Positions 1-10,139 of a stretch of 64,000 nucleotides of DNA are shown one piece after another. A program made the position numbers and the translations under genes. Each line of letters starts with the position of its first letter. The stretch's first letter is position 1. The notes below the pieces were generated by a model. It saw only the letters and a program-made list of their open reading frames with translations. It did no database searches and was not told where the DNA came from. This DNA comes from Ornithorhynchus anatinus (taxonomy: Eukaryota > Chordata > Mammalia > Monotremata > Ornithorhynchidae): contig NC_041738.1 of the NCBI RefSeq assembly GCF_004115215.2, forward strand, positions 51,052,172 through 51,116,171, written 5' to 3'.

Positions 1-70
1 GAGAGCTAGAAAAGGTGGTTTTTTTCTAATGGAATCTGTCAGGCGCTTACTCTGTGTCAAGCACTGTTCT
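1..70 (-). repeat. Mon-1 SINE fragment in the TNFRSF12A 3' UTR
   Basis: The motif gcttactctgtgtcaagcac followed by tgttctaagtgc is the 3' part of Mon-1 in reverse orientation. It reaches the window edge, so its outer end is not seen. Confidence 0.6.
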
Positions 71-102
71 AAGTGCCGGTGCTGGGTGGATGAGACTCAC
101 CG

Positions 103-158
103 TCAGCGTATCAGCGCAGTCCCGGGGCAGCCTTCGCCTCCTGTCTCCTCAATAGGAG
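103..158 (-). CDS. TNFRSF12A: TNFRSF12A exon 4, cytoplasmic tail and stop
   Basis: After the acceptor CTTGCAG this reads (T)PIEETGGEGCPGTALIR and then TGA at 103-105. The human tail ends PIEETGGEGCPAVALIQ, so the TRAF motif is intact. A Mon-1 fragment begins about 30 nt after the stop, so the 3' UTR is partly SINE-derived. Confidence 0.93.
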
Positions 159-1744
159 CTGCAAGGGAAGTGGATGAGGTCCACGGTTAACGGTCACAGT
201 GATTCAAGGCTGTTGCACCGCAGGTCACGAGGGAATCAAAGGTCAAGGTGATGGTTACTCACTGGTGAACTTCTCTCTCCTGCGGCAGCGTCTCCAAACC
301 AGGAGGCCCGAGAGCACCCCCAGGGTCAAGGCCAGGCCCAGACTGCCCCCCAGGACTGGCCACAGGAGCGGGGCCGAGGGTGGGGGCACCGTGCCTGGGG
401 AAGGAAGGTGGGGAAGGGCAGGTCAGAAGTCAGTTCTCTCTGCTGCCTCCCAGCCTCCCCGAATCCCCCCCGGCCCCCTCCCTCTTGACTCACAGCCCAG
501 GCAGAAGTCACTGTAGGGTCTGGAGGGGCAGGAGGAACAGTCCATGCACTTGTCCAGGTCTGAGCTCCAGGAGCTGCCCCTGGGGCAGGGGGCCGAGGCT
601 GGGCAGCAAGGAGAAAGCGGGGGAGAGTCAGATCTCTGCCCTTTCGCTCGGCCCTCTGCGCCCGTCCCGGGTCAGGGGCCGCGAGAGAGCGGGGCCGGAG
701 TGGGCAGGGGCTATTCCGGGGGTTGAGGTCAGGGCCGAGGCTCCGGTTACAGTGAGTCAGACAGAGAGAACGGCCAGACACTGGAGCCCCAACCTCTTCC
801 TGCCCCGCATCCGCCGCCAATCCCGCCGCACCGCACCGCACCGCACAGCACAGCACCGCACCGCACAACCCCGCACCGCACACCCATTCCAGACAGGTGG
901 CCGCCCAGCTGGGGGCCGGCGCCCGCTTTCTCGGGCAGGAAGGGAAGCCGGGGGGCGAAAGCTAAGGAGGGAGGGTCGGGGCTTGGGGAAGGATAGTTCC
1001 CCGCCAACCTCGAGAGGGGCAGGATGCCAGGGGTTGGGGGGGGGGAAGGGGGGCAGCCTTCAGGTCTCCGCCCCTCCCTCGCAGCCGGTGACTCAGTTCC
1101 AGGCGCCGGGTCCGCCCCCCGCATAACTGGAGGCTGAAGTCACGGACAGGGGTGGGGGGCTGAAGGGCCCCGAAGAGCCCCAAGTGTGTGGGGGGAGCGC
1201 TTTCCCCACAGCTCACGGGCGACCAGACAAGGTCCCCCGAATTGTCGGGGGTTTGAAGGAGGGAAGGAGGGGCGGGCGGAAGCCACAACGGGGACCATCC
1301 CGACCCCCGAGGTCTTCCCTCCTTTGGGGCGTTGAGCAGCCAGACAGTCGAGGATCCGGCCGCCGCCCCCTTCCCTCCCCCGGACAGTCACCCCGAGAAG
1401 TAGAAGAGCCGGGGCCCAGATTTACATCCTCCCCCTTCCCTGTCCCCCGGGGACCCCCAATCCCCACTCCATCTCATTCGGAGAATAGTCCCGGGCCCGG
1501 GGCAGGAGGCAGACCCAGAGCCGGGGCTCCCCTGGGCTCCTCGCCGGGGCCCGTTACCTGCGGCTGGCTTCCCGGGGCTCCCCGGGGCTCCCCCGGGCCC
1601 CCCCGGGCCCGTTACTTTCGGCCGGCTCCCCGGGGCTCCCCCGGGCCCGTTACCTGCGGCCGGCTCCCCGGACACCAGCAGCCCGGCTCCTCCCAGCGCC
1701 AGCAGCCCCAGCAGGGCCAGCTCGGCCAGCAGCCCTCCGCCCAT
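103..1744 (-). CDS. TNFRSF12A: TNFRSF12A (Fn14/TWEAK receptor), complete CDS in four exons
   Basis: Type I membrane receptor for the cytokine TWEAK, signalling through TRAFs at the plasma membrane. The exons I read, all with GT/AG borders, are 1654-1744 (start codon, hydrophobic Leu-rich signal peptide), 494-598 (cysteine-rich ectodomain), 263-394 (transmembrane segment followed by the basic stop-transfer WRRCRRREKF) and 103-158 (cytoplasmic tail). They sum to 384 nt, that is 127 codons plus stop; human Fn14 has 129 residues. The ectodomain keeps all six cysteines, including the stretch SSWSSDLDKCMDC. The tail keeps the TRAF-binding PIEET and ends GGEGCPGTALIR. The start is the only ATG that opens on a signal peptide in the right frame. 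The gene lies head-to-head with CLDN6. The donor region of exon 1 is duplicated (see findings). Identity is close to certain from the ectodomain and tail. Confidence 0.95.
263..394 (-). CDS. TNFRSF12A: TNFRSF12A exon 3, transmembrane segment
   Basis: The 132-nt exon encodes a short juxtamembrane Pro-rich stretch, the hydrophobic segment LLWPVLGGSLGLALTLGVL and the basic WRRCRRREKFT. It matches the human LLWPILGGALSL region. Acceptor CCCCAG, donor GTGAGT. Confidence 0.93.
494..598 (-). CDS. TNFRSF12A: TNFRSF12A exon 2, cysteine-rich TWEAK-binding domain
   Basis: The 105-nt exon enters and leaves in phase 1. It reads SAPCPRGSSWSS, then DLDKCMDCSSCPSRPYSD and FCLGC. Six cysteines are spaced as in human Fn14. 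Acceptor GCCCAG, donor GTGAGT. Confidence 0.93.
829..892. repeat. CCGCA/CACAG simple repeat in TNFRSF12A intron 1
   Basis: About ten imperfect copies of a CCGCA pentamer, with CACAG variants in the middle. Purely intronic; no function inferred. Confidence 0.85.
1089..1096. promoter_or_regulatory. AP-1-type site in TNFRSF12A intron 1
   Basis: TGACTCAG is a consensus AP-1 heptamer plus one base, about 650 bp inside the gene. TNFRSF12A is growth-factor inducible in other mammals, so an AP-1 element is plausible, but one heptamer is weak evidence. Confidence 0.3.
1654..1744 (-). CDS. TNFRSF12A: TNFRSF12A exon 1, signal peptide
   Basis: Encodes 30 residues starting MGGGLLAELALLGLLAL and ending GEPAA, then one base of the next codon (phase 1). 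The donor is CAG|GTAACG. Two further copies of the donor-containing unit follow downstream in intron 1. Confidence 0.88.
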
Positions 1745-2445
1745 GGCGCTCCTCGCTCCGCCGGACCCCGTCTGAGCCCCGCCGGGACGGCTCGGGGGAC
1801 AAACTGGGATAGACCCACCGCCCACCCCATCCGGGGAGGGATCCCAGCCCGGGCCCGCCCCCCGGACCCCGCCCCCCGGGCCCGCCGGGCCCGCCGGGCC
1901 CGCCGCGGCTCCCTGCCCACCCCACATTCCAGGGTCCAGCCCGCCTCCTCCTGCTCCTCCTCCAAGCCACTTTCCTCTTCCCAGACACAGGTGTCCCGTC
2001 CTCCGGCCCCGTCTGCCGTCCCAGACCAAACTCAGAGTCTTGACCTGCGGTTCGACCTCTCAGACAACCAGCCTCCTCCGCACTCCTCCTCCTCTCGCTC
2101 CTCTCTCCAACTCCCAATTCTCCGCCAAGAAGCCGGGTTTCCCTTTCCTTCGATCCCCAGCCCACTGTGTGTCCCCCCGACCCCCGACCCCCGACGCCCT
2201 CGACTTGTACACCATGTTTCCCCGGAGCCCTCGCCTTGCGCCCCGCGTCTCCATCTCTTTCCAGCGGGTCAAGCGGCATCGCACCGCCAGGATTTGGGGG
2301 TTTCTCGTGGCTGGGAGGCCGGACGCCTGGGTTCGGGGCGGGGGTCTCTGGCCCTCCCCCCCCCGAGGGGGGAAGGGCGGACCTGGAGTGACGTCACGGG
2401 GGGGATTTACGACTCCTTTAAGACCCCCGCCCCCGCCCCTCTCCC
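1745..2445. promoter_or_regulatory. Divergent CpG-rich promoter interval, TNFRSF12A / CLDN6
   Basis: The minus-strand TNFRSF12A start codon and the plus-strand CLDN6 first exon are about 0.7 kb apart and face away from each other. The interval is CpG-rich. On the CLDN6 side it holds a perfect palindromic CRE, TGACGTCA, at 2389-2396, then a TATA-like CCTTTAAGA at 2415-2423, about 20 bp apart. That spacing suits a CREB/ATF-responsive core promoter firing rightward near 2445. No TATA box is obvious on the TNFRSF12A side. Confidence 0.6.
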
Positions 2446-2493
2446 CACACTCCAACCTCGCGCTTTTGCTCTCCTGACCGTGCTCCAAGGCAG
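2445..2493 (+). other. CLDN6: CLDN6 untranslated exon 1 (putative)
   Basis: A consensus donor CAG|GTGAGG lies at 2493/2494, downstream of the CRE and TATA-like element. The matching acceptor is the pyrimidine-rich tract ending gtgcag at 3968, 19 nt before the CLDN6 start codon. The 5' end is estimated from the TATA position and could be tens of bases off. Confidence 0.5.
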
Positions 2494-3987
2494 GTGAGGC
2501 CGGATCTCCTGGGTCCCGGCGGGGCGATCGTGTGTCGGGGGTCCAGGACCCCCGGAACTGGGGGAGAGGACCTTGGCTTGAGGGTGAAGAGGGAGCATCC
2601 GGGCCTCAGGACCGGCACACCTGGGTCCCGTGAGGAGGTGGCCCACGGCTGGGGAGCAGGGCTACCTGGCTCCTGCCAGGAAACTGTCCGGAGCTGGGGG
2701 GACAGGACCCCCTGGGTCCCGGGGGGGGGGGGGGGGACAGCGCCTGCGGCCGAGGAGCGGCGCTCCCGGGCCCGGGACCGAGAATTAAGGGGGGGAGAGG
2801 GTCGGACCGCCCCGTTCAGGGAGAAGAAAGCACAGGGATGGAAGTCACTTGGACCTTGGTTCGGAAGGCAAGACAGGCCGGAGGCCGGGACACCTGAGTT
2901 CCTCGTGCTTTCGGCTCTCGCCTCCATTGCTGCTCGCAAAGGGTTAACCGTCCCCTCCCCCTCTCGGGGACAAAGGGACCGAAACCCCCTGGGGCCTTGC
3001 CCCTCCTCCCCCTCTACGGGGGGCCGATCTCTGATCTCTGCTCTCTACTCTCCGGCGGGCCCGGGGGCAGGGAGGGCGGAAGGCGGGGCGGGAGGCCCTC
3101 CCCTTACCTGGGCCCCTCCCCCACCTGACCCTCCGAGCTGCCGGACCACCCCGCCCCTTGGGCTTAACCCTTTCCACACGGTCCCGGGGGGCTTTAAGGG
3201 CGGCCCCGGGCTTCCGAACCACAGTGTGATGCGGGCGGCCTGGGCCTGGGACGGGCACCGAAGAAAGCCCTCGAGGGGAGGCGAGGTTGGGTCTCCTCTC
3301 CTTGGGTCAGGTTTGCAGTGACTGGTGGAGAGGGAGAGGGCAATAGCGGGGCGGTTGGGGGGTAGGAGGGGTGTGTGAGGGTCGTACTACTCCCCCGGGC
3401 GTGTTGGGCGAAGAGGCTTGGGTGAGAGGGGCGAGAAGGAGGCTACAGACCTGGAGACAGCCTTCGTTTTGTTCGAGGATCCCAGGGAGAAGAGAGACCT
3501 GGAATTGAGAGCCAAACCCCAGTTGCCCTGAGGAGAGGGGATAACCAGCCCCTTGAAGTAGCTGAGGAGAACAAGTCGGGAGTCTTGCCCTTAAGGGCCA
3601 TGTCGTTTCGGCAAAGTCTTGAATTCAGCTCTTCCCGCTGGAGCATCAGACTCAGGGGCCGATCGGTTCCTTTCTGGCCGGCAGCTTGTTTTGGGGTCGT
3701 TTACGAAGAAAAGGAGGTGAAAACTACTTCTTAGCCGCTTCCAGCTCCCTTAAAAGGATTCCTGAAGGAGATGACTGGAGCTGCTATTGGCTCAAACTTT
3801 TCCAGCCACCCTTGGTTTTCCTGGCAACGCCTCCCCCCCAACCCCCCGTCGTCGTCGTCGTGCCCCCCTTCCGTTCAGTAGGATCTTGGGGTTCGGGGTC
3901 AAACCGGGGTGGGAAAGGGGGCTCGTGAACCACCTGCTTAATCTTCCTCTCTACTCTCCCTGGTGCAGGTCCACTTTCAGCCTCTCC

Positions 3988-4656
3988 ATGGCTTCGGCGG
4001 CTCTTCAGATTCTGGGGATGAGCCTGGCGGTGCTGGGCTGGCTGGGGGCCGTGGTGTCTTGTGCCCTGCCCCTGTGGAAGGTGACGGCCTTCATCGGCAA
4101 CAGCATCGTGGTGGCCCAGGTGGTGTGGGAAGGGCTGTGGATGTCCTGCGTGGTCCAGAGCACGGGCCAGATGCAGTGTAAGGTCTACGACTCCCTCCTG
4201 GCCCTGCCCCAGGACCTGCAGGCCGCCCGGGCCCTCTCTGTCATCGCCCTGCTGCTGGCGCTCCTGGGCCTGCTGGTCTACCTGGCCGGAGCCAAGTGCA
4301 CCACCTGCGTGGAAGACGAAGGGGCCAAGGCGCGTCTGGTTCTGACTTCGGGAATCGTGTTCCTGCTGTCGGGGCTGCTGGTCCTGATCCCGGTGTGCTG
4401 GACGGCCCACGCCATCATCCAGGACTTCTACAATCCCCTGGTGGCGGAGGCGCAGAAGCGGGAGCTGGGGGCGTCGCTCTACCTGGGTTGGGCGGCCGCG
4501 GCCCTGCTGCTGCTGGGCGGGGGTCTGCTCTGCTGCACCTGCCCCCCGGGATCCTCGCGGGGGGCGGGACGCTACGTGGCCCGCTATGCCGCATCCCCCT
4601 CCGCTCCGGGGGTCTCCCGCGGGCCCTCCGACTACCCGGCCAAGAATTACGTCTGA
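3988..4656 (+). CDS. CLDN6: CLDN6, claudin-6
   Basis: Four-pass tight-junction protein of embryonic and epithelial cells. This single coding exon gives 222 residues; human CLDN6 has 220. It carries the claudin signature W30, GLW 49-51, C54 and C64 in the first extracellular loop. Transmembrane segments lie near residues 8-28, 81-101, 117-138 and 162-182. Membrane-proximal cysteines follow segment 2 (KCTTC) and segment 4 (LLCCTC). The C-terminus KNYV is a PDZ-binding end. CLDN6 rather than CLDN9 is shown by [11 protein letters not shown], by EAQKRELG and by the tail [14 protein letters not shown] chose the ATG 19 nt after the 3968 acceptor because it gives the canonical claudin N-terminus; the frame stays open upstream but only through intron. 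Convergent with CLDN9. Confidence 0.97.
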   Translation: MASAALQILGMSLAVLGWLGAVVSCALPLWKVTAFIGNSIVVAQVVWEGLWMSCVVQSTGQMQCKVYDSLLALPQDLQAARALSVIALLLALLGLLVYLAGAKCTTCVEDEGAKARLVLTSGIVFLLSGLLVLIPVCWTAHAIIQDFYNPLVAEAQKRELGASLYLGWAAAALLLLGGGLLCCTCPPGSSRGAGRYVARYAASPSAPGVSRGPSDYPAKNYV

Positions 4657-5900
4657 GCGGCCTCCGCAAGGGGCGGGACGGTTCCCTCGGACGACGGAGC
4701 CTTTGCCCGTGGAGGATGGAGCCCCAGAGTTGGCCCCTGGCGGCTCTGAGATCTTCTTGCCCTTTGGATGCTCGACGGCCACTTCTCCTCCCCCGGATGA
4801 CGCCTCCCTTTTTTCCCCCTGGATGATGGAGCCTCGCCGATGCCATCCTCTCCTTTCGCCGCATGGCAGGCAGACCCAGGCCCCGGGATCGATCTTCTCC
4901 CCCCACCCAGGCCCCAGGATCAATCTTCTCCCCCCACCCTCCCTTCCGAGCCCCTGGATAATGAAGCTGCGAGGACACCCCCACCAGCCTGCAGATGACG
5001 GAACCCCAGAGGCGGCCCCTCTCCTCTGGTGATGGTGGCGGTGGCCGGGGGGAGGGGGCGCCGCCGCCGCCGAGATGCCCCCGAAGCCACAGGAGCCAGA
5101 GTGCCAGCTCGCAGCTTGTCAATGGAGGTGAAGGGTTCCCTGACTTCCCCGCTCCCCGGGGGCTGCTGCTGGGGGTTGGGGGTTAGTTTATCTTGCCCCC
5201 CCGGGTGCCCCTAGAGTCAAAGGGACTTACTTCGTTCCCTGGGGTTCTCGAGCAGGGGCGATGGCCCTGTTTTCCATCTCTACAGAGCTGAGTTTCAGCC
5301 TCCCTCCCATTCCAGGTGAGGGTGGCGGAGGATCCTCCGCCTGCCTTCTCGGCCTCCTGGAGGGGCCACTCCAGATCCTCCCTCCTTGGGAGGGCGGAGC
5401 TGCAGGGCGGTGGTTGTTTGCCCAGTTCTCACTGATGGTGGAGGCCTCCCTTCCTCAGACACCTTCTTGGGTGCTGCTGGATAATGAGCCCTATGAAATT
5501 TTGGGGGTCTCGCCCTCCAAAGTGTCTCTGGCTACCTGTATCCCAAGGGAGGGGTGATCTGACGACACCCCCCCCCCCCCCACAACACACACCGTGGGTG
5601 TTTGTTAGAGACAGAGACGGGGTATCAGGTGGCTCAGTTCTCTAGTTTGGGGGGCTTTCAGGAGACCTCCCCGTTCAGTTCCCCGGCTCATTGTCTGATC
5701 TCTTCTTGTCTCTCTCCCTCCTAGAGCCCGAGTGTTTCCCAGCCCTCTTTCCTGATGCCCCAAATATGCTGCACCCTGACACTGGCCTCTCCTGACATCA
5801 CACTCCTCCCCCAAACTCCCTGCATGCACCCTGGGTTTTTTATTCGCCCACTACCTCTATTTTAGATGCTGCTGAATAAACTGTTTGTGTTTTTAAATGG
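4657..5900 (+). other. CLDN6: CLDN6 3' UTR with AATAAA
   Basis: Non-repetitive sequence running from the stop codon to a consensus AATAAA at 5875-5880, followed by a GT/T-rich stretch. The first half contains short imperfect direct repeats (lines repeating cttctccccccacc, and several ggatgatgga/ggataatga units). The length of about 1.2 kb is inferred from the signal only. Confidence 0.55.
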
Positions 5901-5954
5901 ATTTGGTATTTTTGGTGGAAGCTGGCTAGAAGGCTATGGGGGTAGAAAGGTGGA

Positions 5955-6090
5955 GCTTACTACAGTGCTCTGCACACAGTAAGCACTCAATAAATAATAG
6001 CTGTGGTATCAGGTGCTTACTATGTGCCAAGTGCCGGGTTTGATAGATGACCATCAAGTCGGCCCCAGTTCTGGTCGCACGGGGGGCTCG
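5955..6090. repeat. LINE-2/Mon-1 tail fragments
   Basis: A sense tail (gctctgcacacagtaagcac followed by tcaataaataat) abuts an antisense Mon-1 fragment (ggtgcttactatgtgccaag). It lies between the convergent 3' ends of CLDN6 and CLDN9. Confidence 0.7.
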
Positions 6091-6585
6091 CGATCTAAGT
6101 AAGATTGAGTATAAAAAATAGCATTGATGGATTTGATCGACTGAAGGGGAGGGAGGGAGAAGAGAGAGGAGGGGGTGGGACAGGGTCCAGAAGTTGAAGT
6201 TTGGAGGGGAAGAGCAGGTGTCGGGGTTCTGGAGAGTTGGAGGGCATGGGGGTTAACGAGAACTGAGGGGTGGGAAGTGAGTTCTGATGACTAGTCACAC
6301 TCCCTGCAGTCTCTGGCTCCCGCCCCGGAATAGTGCCTAGCACAGGGGAGGGGGTTTACCCAAGGAGCAAGGAGGATTGCAGGCAGCATACAGTGACAGC
6401 CTGGGTTCTGTGGAAAGTGAAACAGATCTCTTCTCTTTGCCCATCACTGACTTGCGGCAGGCTGACTGCTCCCTCCCCCCTTGTGGCAGTTGGTCTGCTC
6501 TCTTCCCTGCAAACCACTCCTTCCCCATCCCCAGTCAGACATTAGTACAGACAGCGATGTAGTCAAGTTAAAAACACACTTTCCT

Positions 6586-6591
6586 TTTATT
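6586..6591 (-). terminator. CLDN9: CLDN9 candidate polyadenylation signal
   Basis: AATAAA on the minus strand, the first clean signal downstream of the CLDN9 stop. It implies a 3' UTR of about 1.25 kb, similar to CLDN6. The convergent CLDN6 and CLDN9 signals are about 0.7 kb apart. Confidence 0.45.
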
Positions 6592-7835
6592 CTCATCTCA
6601 CATGTGTGGGTAGAAGAGGAGCAGAACACTGGCATCTGGAGTAAGAGCTGAAAGAAGTCCAGGAGCAAAGGGAAAGAGATATTTGGGCCTCAGTGTCGGA
6701 CGGAGATCAGACTAGGGAGTGCTGGACCTGAGGCAAGTCGTGGTACGGGGAGGTGGAAGGACTGAATTAATAAAACCATTTGCCTCTCAGTATCAGGCTG
6801 GGGTTGGGGGGTCAGGAGGGTCACGGGGGGCTCCCCCAGAAAGCCAGTGGGCTATACCAGGGTCTGCTGCAGGCTGGGGTCATTCAGCCCAGCCCAAAGC
6901 TGAGGTGGAGCTCCAGGGTCTGTGGACCACCTAGGCGAACCCCAGTCCAGATTCAGGGGGAATCGGAATATTTGGCCCCATGAGACTGAAATAATAGAAA
7001 TGCCTAGTGAGTCCTGATTGTAATGGCTGGGGAGGGAGCTGCCTGAAAGGAATAACATAGAGAGAAACCGGGGAAGAGGCTTCCCCAGCCCCAGGGTGGG
7101 GAGAAGGAGCACTGAAAGCAGGTTGGGTTCTAAGGGGAGAGAGCCAGTGTCCCACCCCAGGAAAGGAGAAGCTTCATTGATAAATAGGGCAGAGGGGCAA
7201 GGGCCTCCCCGTCGAAAGGGCCAGAGGGATGAGGACGAAGGAATTGAGAACCGTCGGAAGCTTCTTTCCAGTTTTTCCACTCCCTTTCCAACCCTGAAGA
7301 GGGGCCAGGGAGTAAGAAGGGAGAATAGTTGCATGCTTATGGGGTGGGATGGAGGGGTTGAAGTGGAAGCTAGGAGAGAGTTAAGGATTGATTTGGAGTT
7401 GGTCATGGGTTAAGACTCAGACTGAAGCTGGGGTTACTGTTCAAGTCACGTTTCTGGGCTTCTGTCAGACTGGAGGACAGGAATAGGATTAGGGCCAAGG
7501 GGCCAATTTATCTGGAAGTTACAGGTAAGATTAGATTTAAAATTAGGGTTCAGCTGGGACATTGGTCAGTAATACTACAGGAGAGGTGGGGGGGAGGCAG
7601 AGTGACTTTAGGGATAAGGTTAAGGTTGGGGCTGGATTAGGATAGGGGTTGGGGTTGGGATTTGGGTTGGGCCAGAGCAAACCTTCAGATTTCGGATACC
7701 TGTTAGGGAAAAGGCAACCACTAGGGGTTGGCGTTCCAGTTGCTCATAAAATCAGCTTTGCCACAGGACTGGGGTTAGGGTCGGGGTGGAATAGAGTTAC
7801 TACTATGCTCAAGGGCCCGTGGGAGTGATGGCCAC

Positions 7836-8489
7836 TCACACATAGTCCCTTTTGTCCAGGCCCGAGGCCCCAGAGCGGGAGGGGGCAGCGTAGCCCAGGC
7901 GAGGCGCCTCGGGCCGGTCGGCCTGTGGCGGGGGGCAGGAGCAGCAGAGCAGACCACCGCCCAGCAGCAGCAGAGCCGCGGCCGCCCAGCCCAGGTAGAG
8001 CGACGCCCCCAGCTCCCGCTTCAGCGCCTCCGCCACCAGGGGATTGTAGAAATCCTGGATGATGGCGTGGGCCGTCCAGCACACCGGGATCAGGACCAGC
8101 AGCCCCGAAAGCACGAATATGATCCCAGAGGTCAGAACGATCCGGGCCTTCGCCCCTTCATCTTCCACGCAGGTGGTGCACTGGGCCCCAGTGATGGCCA
8201 CCAGTAAGCCCAAGAGTGCCAGCAGCAGGGCAATGATAGAGAGGGCCCGGGCGGCCTGCAGGTCCTGGGGCAGGGCCAAGAGGGAGTCGTAGACCTTACA
8301 CTGCATCTGGCCCGTGCTCTGGACCACGCAGGACATCCACAGCCCTTCCCACACCACCTGGGCCACCACGATGCTGTTGCCGATGAAGGCCGTCACCTTC
8401 CACAGGGGCAGGGCACAAGACACCAGAGTTCCTAACCAGCCCAGCACCGCCAAGGACATACCCAGCAGTTCCAGCCCCGTCGAAGCCAT
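7836..8489 (-). CDS. CLDN9: CLDN9, claudin-9
   Basis: Four-pass tight-junction claudin, 217 residues, the same length as human CLDN9. Diagnostic residues are the N-terminus [31 protein letters not shown] after segment 2, EALKRELG, and the tail [11 protein letters not shown] with a PDZ-binding YV end. The W-GLW-C-C signature is intact. I start at the second of two in-frame ATGs because MASTG is the family N-terminus; the upstream ATG at 8498 would add only MNG. The coding sequence is intronless. From residue about 22 to 84 the DNA is almost identical to CLDN6 (see findings). In human CLDN9 is needed in the inner ear; nothing here speaks to that directly. Confidence 0.97.
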   Translation of the reverse strand: MASTGLELLGMSLAVLGWLGTLVSCALPLWKVTAFIGNSIVVAQVVWEGLWMSCVVQSTGQMQCKVYDSLLALPQDLQAARALSIIALLLALLGLLVAITGAQCTTCVEDEGAKARIVLTSGIIFVLSGLLVLIPVCWTAHAIIQDFYNPLVAEALKRELGASLYLGWAAAALLLLGGGLLCCSCPPPQADRPEAPRLGYAAPSRSGASGLDKRDYV

Positions 8490-8544
8490 TCCGTTCAAGA
8501 GGAAGTGGTGGTCTCCTCACTCAAACGAGTCTCAGACAAGTCTC

Positions 8545-9105
8545 AAAAGAGGAGGACGGAGTAGGGAAGGAGAAGTGAGGCTTGGGTGGTGGTTCTCAGT
8601 ACACAGTGCCAAGCAAAGGGCTCTTCTCTGCCCGCCCCCTGAAAGTTCTTCTTCACCCCAAGTCCTCTGTGCCCTTGCTATGCCTGCTCCTTCTTCCACC
8701 TCGCGTCTATTCCCACCTCTTCTGCTCAGACCTTCTAGGCTGCTGGGTGGTCCCTCTTAGTCCCTCCTGGACCCTTCTGCCCACTCCGGAGGGTTCTGGT
8801 CACTCACAAAAGGACTTGGTGCTGATAAAATGTCTCTGGTCCTGTCTCAGTCTTCGAGGGTCCGCCAAGCCTTGGTGTTCAGTCTCAGCCTCCGAGTTTG
8901 GTCTCAGCCACCTGACTTGGCCTCTCTTTCCTCTCACGACCCTCTGTTTTTCTAGTTTTCTCCTAGACCGGACACGTCCCTCTTCTGTCTGCCTCCTGAA
9001 CAGCAGTGGGCACAGACCGCTGCCCGCTGCCCGGCAGCTCTCTTCCCTGGGTGTCACTTCAGGAATCTGGAGCTGGAGGGGCAGGGGCAGGGGGGCTGTT
9101 ATAGG
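8545..9105 (-). promoter_or_regulatory. CLDN9: CLDN9 putative promoter and 5' untranslated exon
   Basis: On the minus strand a TATA-like CCCCTATAACAG lies near 9095-9105, and a consensus donor TTTT|GTGAGT at 8807/8808. Pyrimidine-rich acceptor candidates ending GAG lie near 8545, upstream of the start codon. This would make a two-exon CLDN9 with a noncoding exon 1. The alternative is an intronless transcript starting within 8490-8800. Confidence 0.35.
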
Positions 9106-10139
9106 GGCAGGGCTAAGGGCGGAGTGGAGAGTAGGGAGGGGAAGGAGATTGTGATTGGGGGAAACTAAGCAACCGGGAGGAGGCTGGGCGGAGCTGAGTT
9201 GGTGCATGGGGGGGGGTGCTAATGGGGCGGGTGTGTGTGGGCTCTGGGGTCATCCACCCAGGGATTCAGTGAAAGGGAGGGAGGAGAGTGTGAGAAATAA
9301 CAAGGAGGGGATTGCAGAAACACAGGGAGACTGGGAGAATGGGCTCAGTCTGGGAACCTCTATCAGGGTGGGGAAGACTAGGGGCAGCCAGTCCCCTTGT
9401 TGTCTATCTTGAATTGCTTTTGCCTGCCCCACCCCTTCCCCTCTTCCTTCTCCCCTACCTCTGCCCTCACAGGCAGGGGTCATTCTCTCCTAGCCCTGGA
9501 TAGCTCCCCCTCTTCTTTGGCCCCAGCTCTCCTACCTCTCCTTGCCTCTTCTCCCCCACTCCTGGGACCTGGGGAACCTGATCCACCTCAGTCTCAGCTC
9601 AACGGCTCTGGCATCTCTCAGGGGAGGGGCCCCGCCTGCCTTGTTTCCCAGGCAACAGGTGCCTGGTGCCCAGCTCAGGTGGCATCACCGTGGCAACGGC
9701 CTAGAAATCCTGCCTCCACCCCCACCCCCACCATTGTAACCTGCTCAGGTATGCCTACCCCTCCCCATCGGGGATTCTGGGGTGCAGAGCTGTGGGAGGC
9801 CAGGGACTGAGGGTCTCTGGGCCCTGTTCAGAGACGGGGATAAAGAACTGTTGTGGGAATGAAGGGGGAGAGGGCAAGAGGGTGGTGGGAGGGACCAGAG
9901 ACTCCTGGGACAAAGGGGCCAGTGATGGTGGAAGTGGAGCAGTGTTTGGGATAAGGGATGGGATAAGGGGACAGTTGATTCCTGTCCATGTGACCCAATT
10001 TGGGCCTAATGTCTAAGAAGAAATCACGACTCAGGGTATGGGATTCCCCGACCCTAATTTCCCCTGTGTTTCCCAGAGATTCTGCTCTCTCTTCCGAAGT
10101 CATGCAGCTGGTTCTCAGTCCCCCACACTCCCCTCACCC
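9106..10139. other. Unique upstream flank of CLDN9, no gene seen
   Basis: Non-repetitive, moderately GC-rich, without splice-bounded open frames. It contains near-palindromic ccaggcaacaggtgcctgg around 9650 and a nearby caccgtggcaac that resembles half of an RFX X-box. It could be a CLDN9 enhancer, but there is no strong evidence. Confidence 0.4.

Noticed and set aside
1184-2497. 437-codon plus-strand frame through the TNFRSF12A/CLDN6 island
   Set aside because: It runs antisense to TNFRSF12A exon 1 and over the CLDN6 promoter; Pro/Ser/Arg-rich composition follows GC content.
3787-3987. N-terminal extension of CLDN6 by 67 codons
   Set aside because: The upstream part is intron sequence ending in a good acceptor at 3968; claudins start at the MASA-type methionine.
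7420-7690. Interstitial telomere-like repeat
   Set aside because: GGGTT/TTAGG-like words are frequent but never form two perfect TTAGGG units in a row; only a G-rich degenerate stretch, with similar ones near 45.1 and 47.4 kb.
3988-8489. Identity of the claudin pair as CLDN3/CLDN4 (beside elastin)
   Set aside because: Tails DYPAKNYV and LDKRDYV and the neighbours TNFRSF12A and GREP1 fit CLDN6/CLDN9. The elastin-like gene prompted the idea.
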